A DNA stretch of 5,005 bases from Nitrosospira sp. Its GTDB lineage: Bacteria; Pseudomonadota; Gammaproteobacteria; Burkholderiales; Nitrosomonadaceae. How positions within the stretch are numbered: the stretch's first letter is position 1; every line of letters begins with the position of its first letter. The stretch is from NCBI GenBank assembly GCA_030453055.1, contig JAKDLC010000190.1:1-5005 (forward strand), given 5' to 3'. The notes beneath the pieces are model-generated. The model saw only the letters and a list, made by a program, of their open reading frames with translations. It was not told the DNA's origin and did no database searches. Of the stretch, positions 4,867-5,005 are shown in pieces. A program made the position numbers and the translations under genes.

Positions 4867-5005
4867 ATGAGGGTTCCCGAGAACTCGCTTTTTGAATGTT
4901 GTATGCATATTGTTCAGAATATGACGTTCTATAAAATGACAAAGTCGTTAATATGGCCGCTGTGCCGTTGCTTCCAAGGCTCCGATCCTGACAACCACCC
5001 GTCAA
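4867..5005 (+). CDS. Doubtful ORF open at the right edge
   Basis: An ATG at 4867 with AAAGG 7 nt upstream opens a frame of 46 codons without a stop to the window edge (MRVPENSLFECCMHIVQNMT onward). The composition (several Cys, Met and Trp) resembles no family I know, and the region is more A/T-rich than the neighbouring genes. It could be the start of a real gene or chance. Confidence 0.2.
   Translation, partial: MRVPENSLFECCMHIVQNMTFYKMTKSLIWPLCRCFQGSDPDNHPS

Noticed and set aside
1..5005. CRISPR array, tRNA or rRNA
   Set aside because: No regularly spaced repeats, cloverleaf or conserved rRNA segments were seen on either strand.

Overview
The window looks like a moderately GC-rich betaproteobacterial chromosome. 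Three proteins carry a C-terminal PEP-CTERM sorting signal (a PEP motif, then a short hydrophobic helix, then an Arg-rich tail). The tail wording 'PEPETYAMLLAGLG…RRR' is typical of betaproteobacteria such as the Nitrosospira/Nitrosomonas and Methylophilus groups. The genus is inferred from style and is not proven.

Layout. Positions 1-845 hold the 3' part of a spermidine-synthase-like (Rossmann, SAM-fold) protein that runs off the left edge. Its stop codon lies in the terminal repeat of a 188-bp non-coding palindromic element (841-1028). This element looks like two nested MITE-like units: an outer one with 29-bp ends and an inner one inserted at a TTAA. A good sigma70-type promoter (1092-1120) and a leader hairpin precede two tandem, paralogous PEP-CTERM genes (1223-1855 and 1944-2588), which end in a strong terminator at 2618-2650. 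After about 320 bp of intergenic DNA comes a third PEP-CTERM gene of a different family (2969-3745), followed by an imperfect inverted repeat. From about 3812 to 4022, on the minus strand, there is what I read as the truncated 5' end (domain I) of a group II intron. It sits 4 nt past the intrinsic terminator of a minus-strand gene for a small secreted helical protein (4087-4503). The right end (4504-5005) is mostly non-coding. It holds a dRS3-like repeat, a perfect 26-bp palindrome and a doubtful ORF open at the edge.

How it fits together. The three PEP-CTERM proteins should be exported by Sec, then recognised and processed by an exosortase encoded elsewhere, ending up at the outer surface or in the extracellular matrix. 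The first two are probably co-transcribed. The other genes show no clear functional link to them. The most unusual content is in the small elements: the nested palindromic insertion that leaves the host protein's C-terminus unchanged, and the orphan intron 5' fragment behind a terminator. I see no defence system, CRISPR array, tRNA or rRNA.
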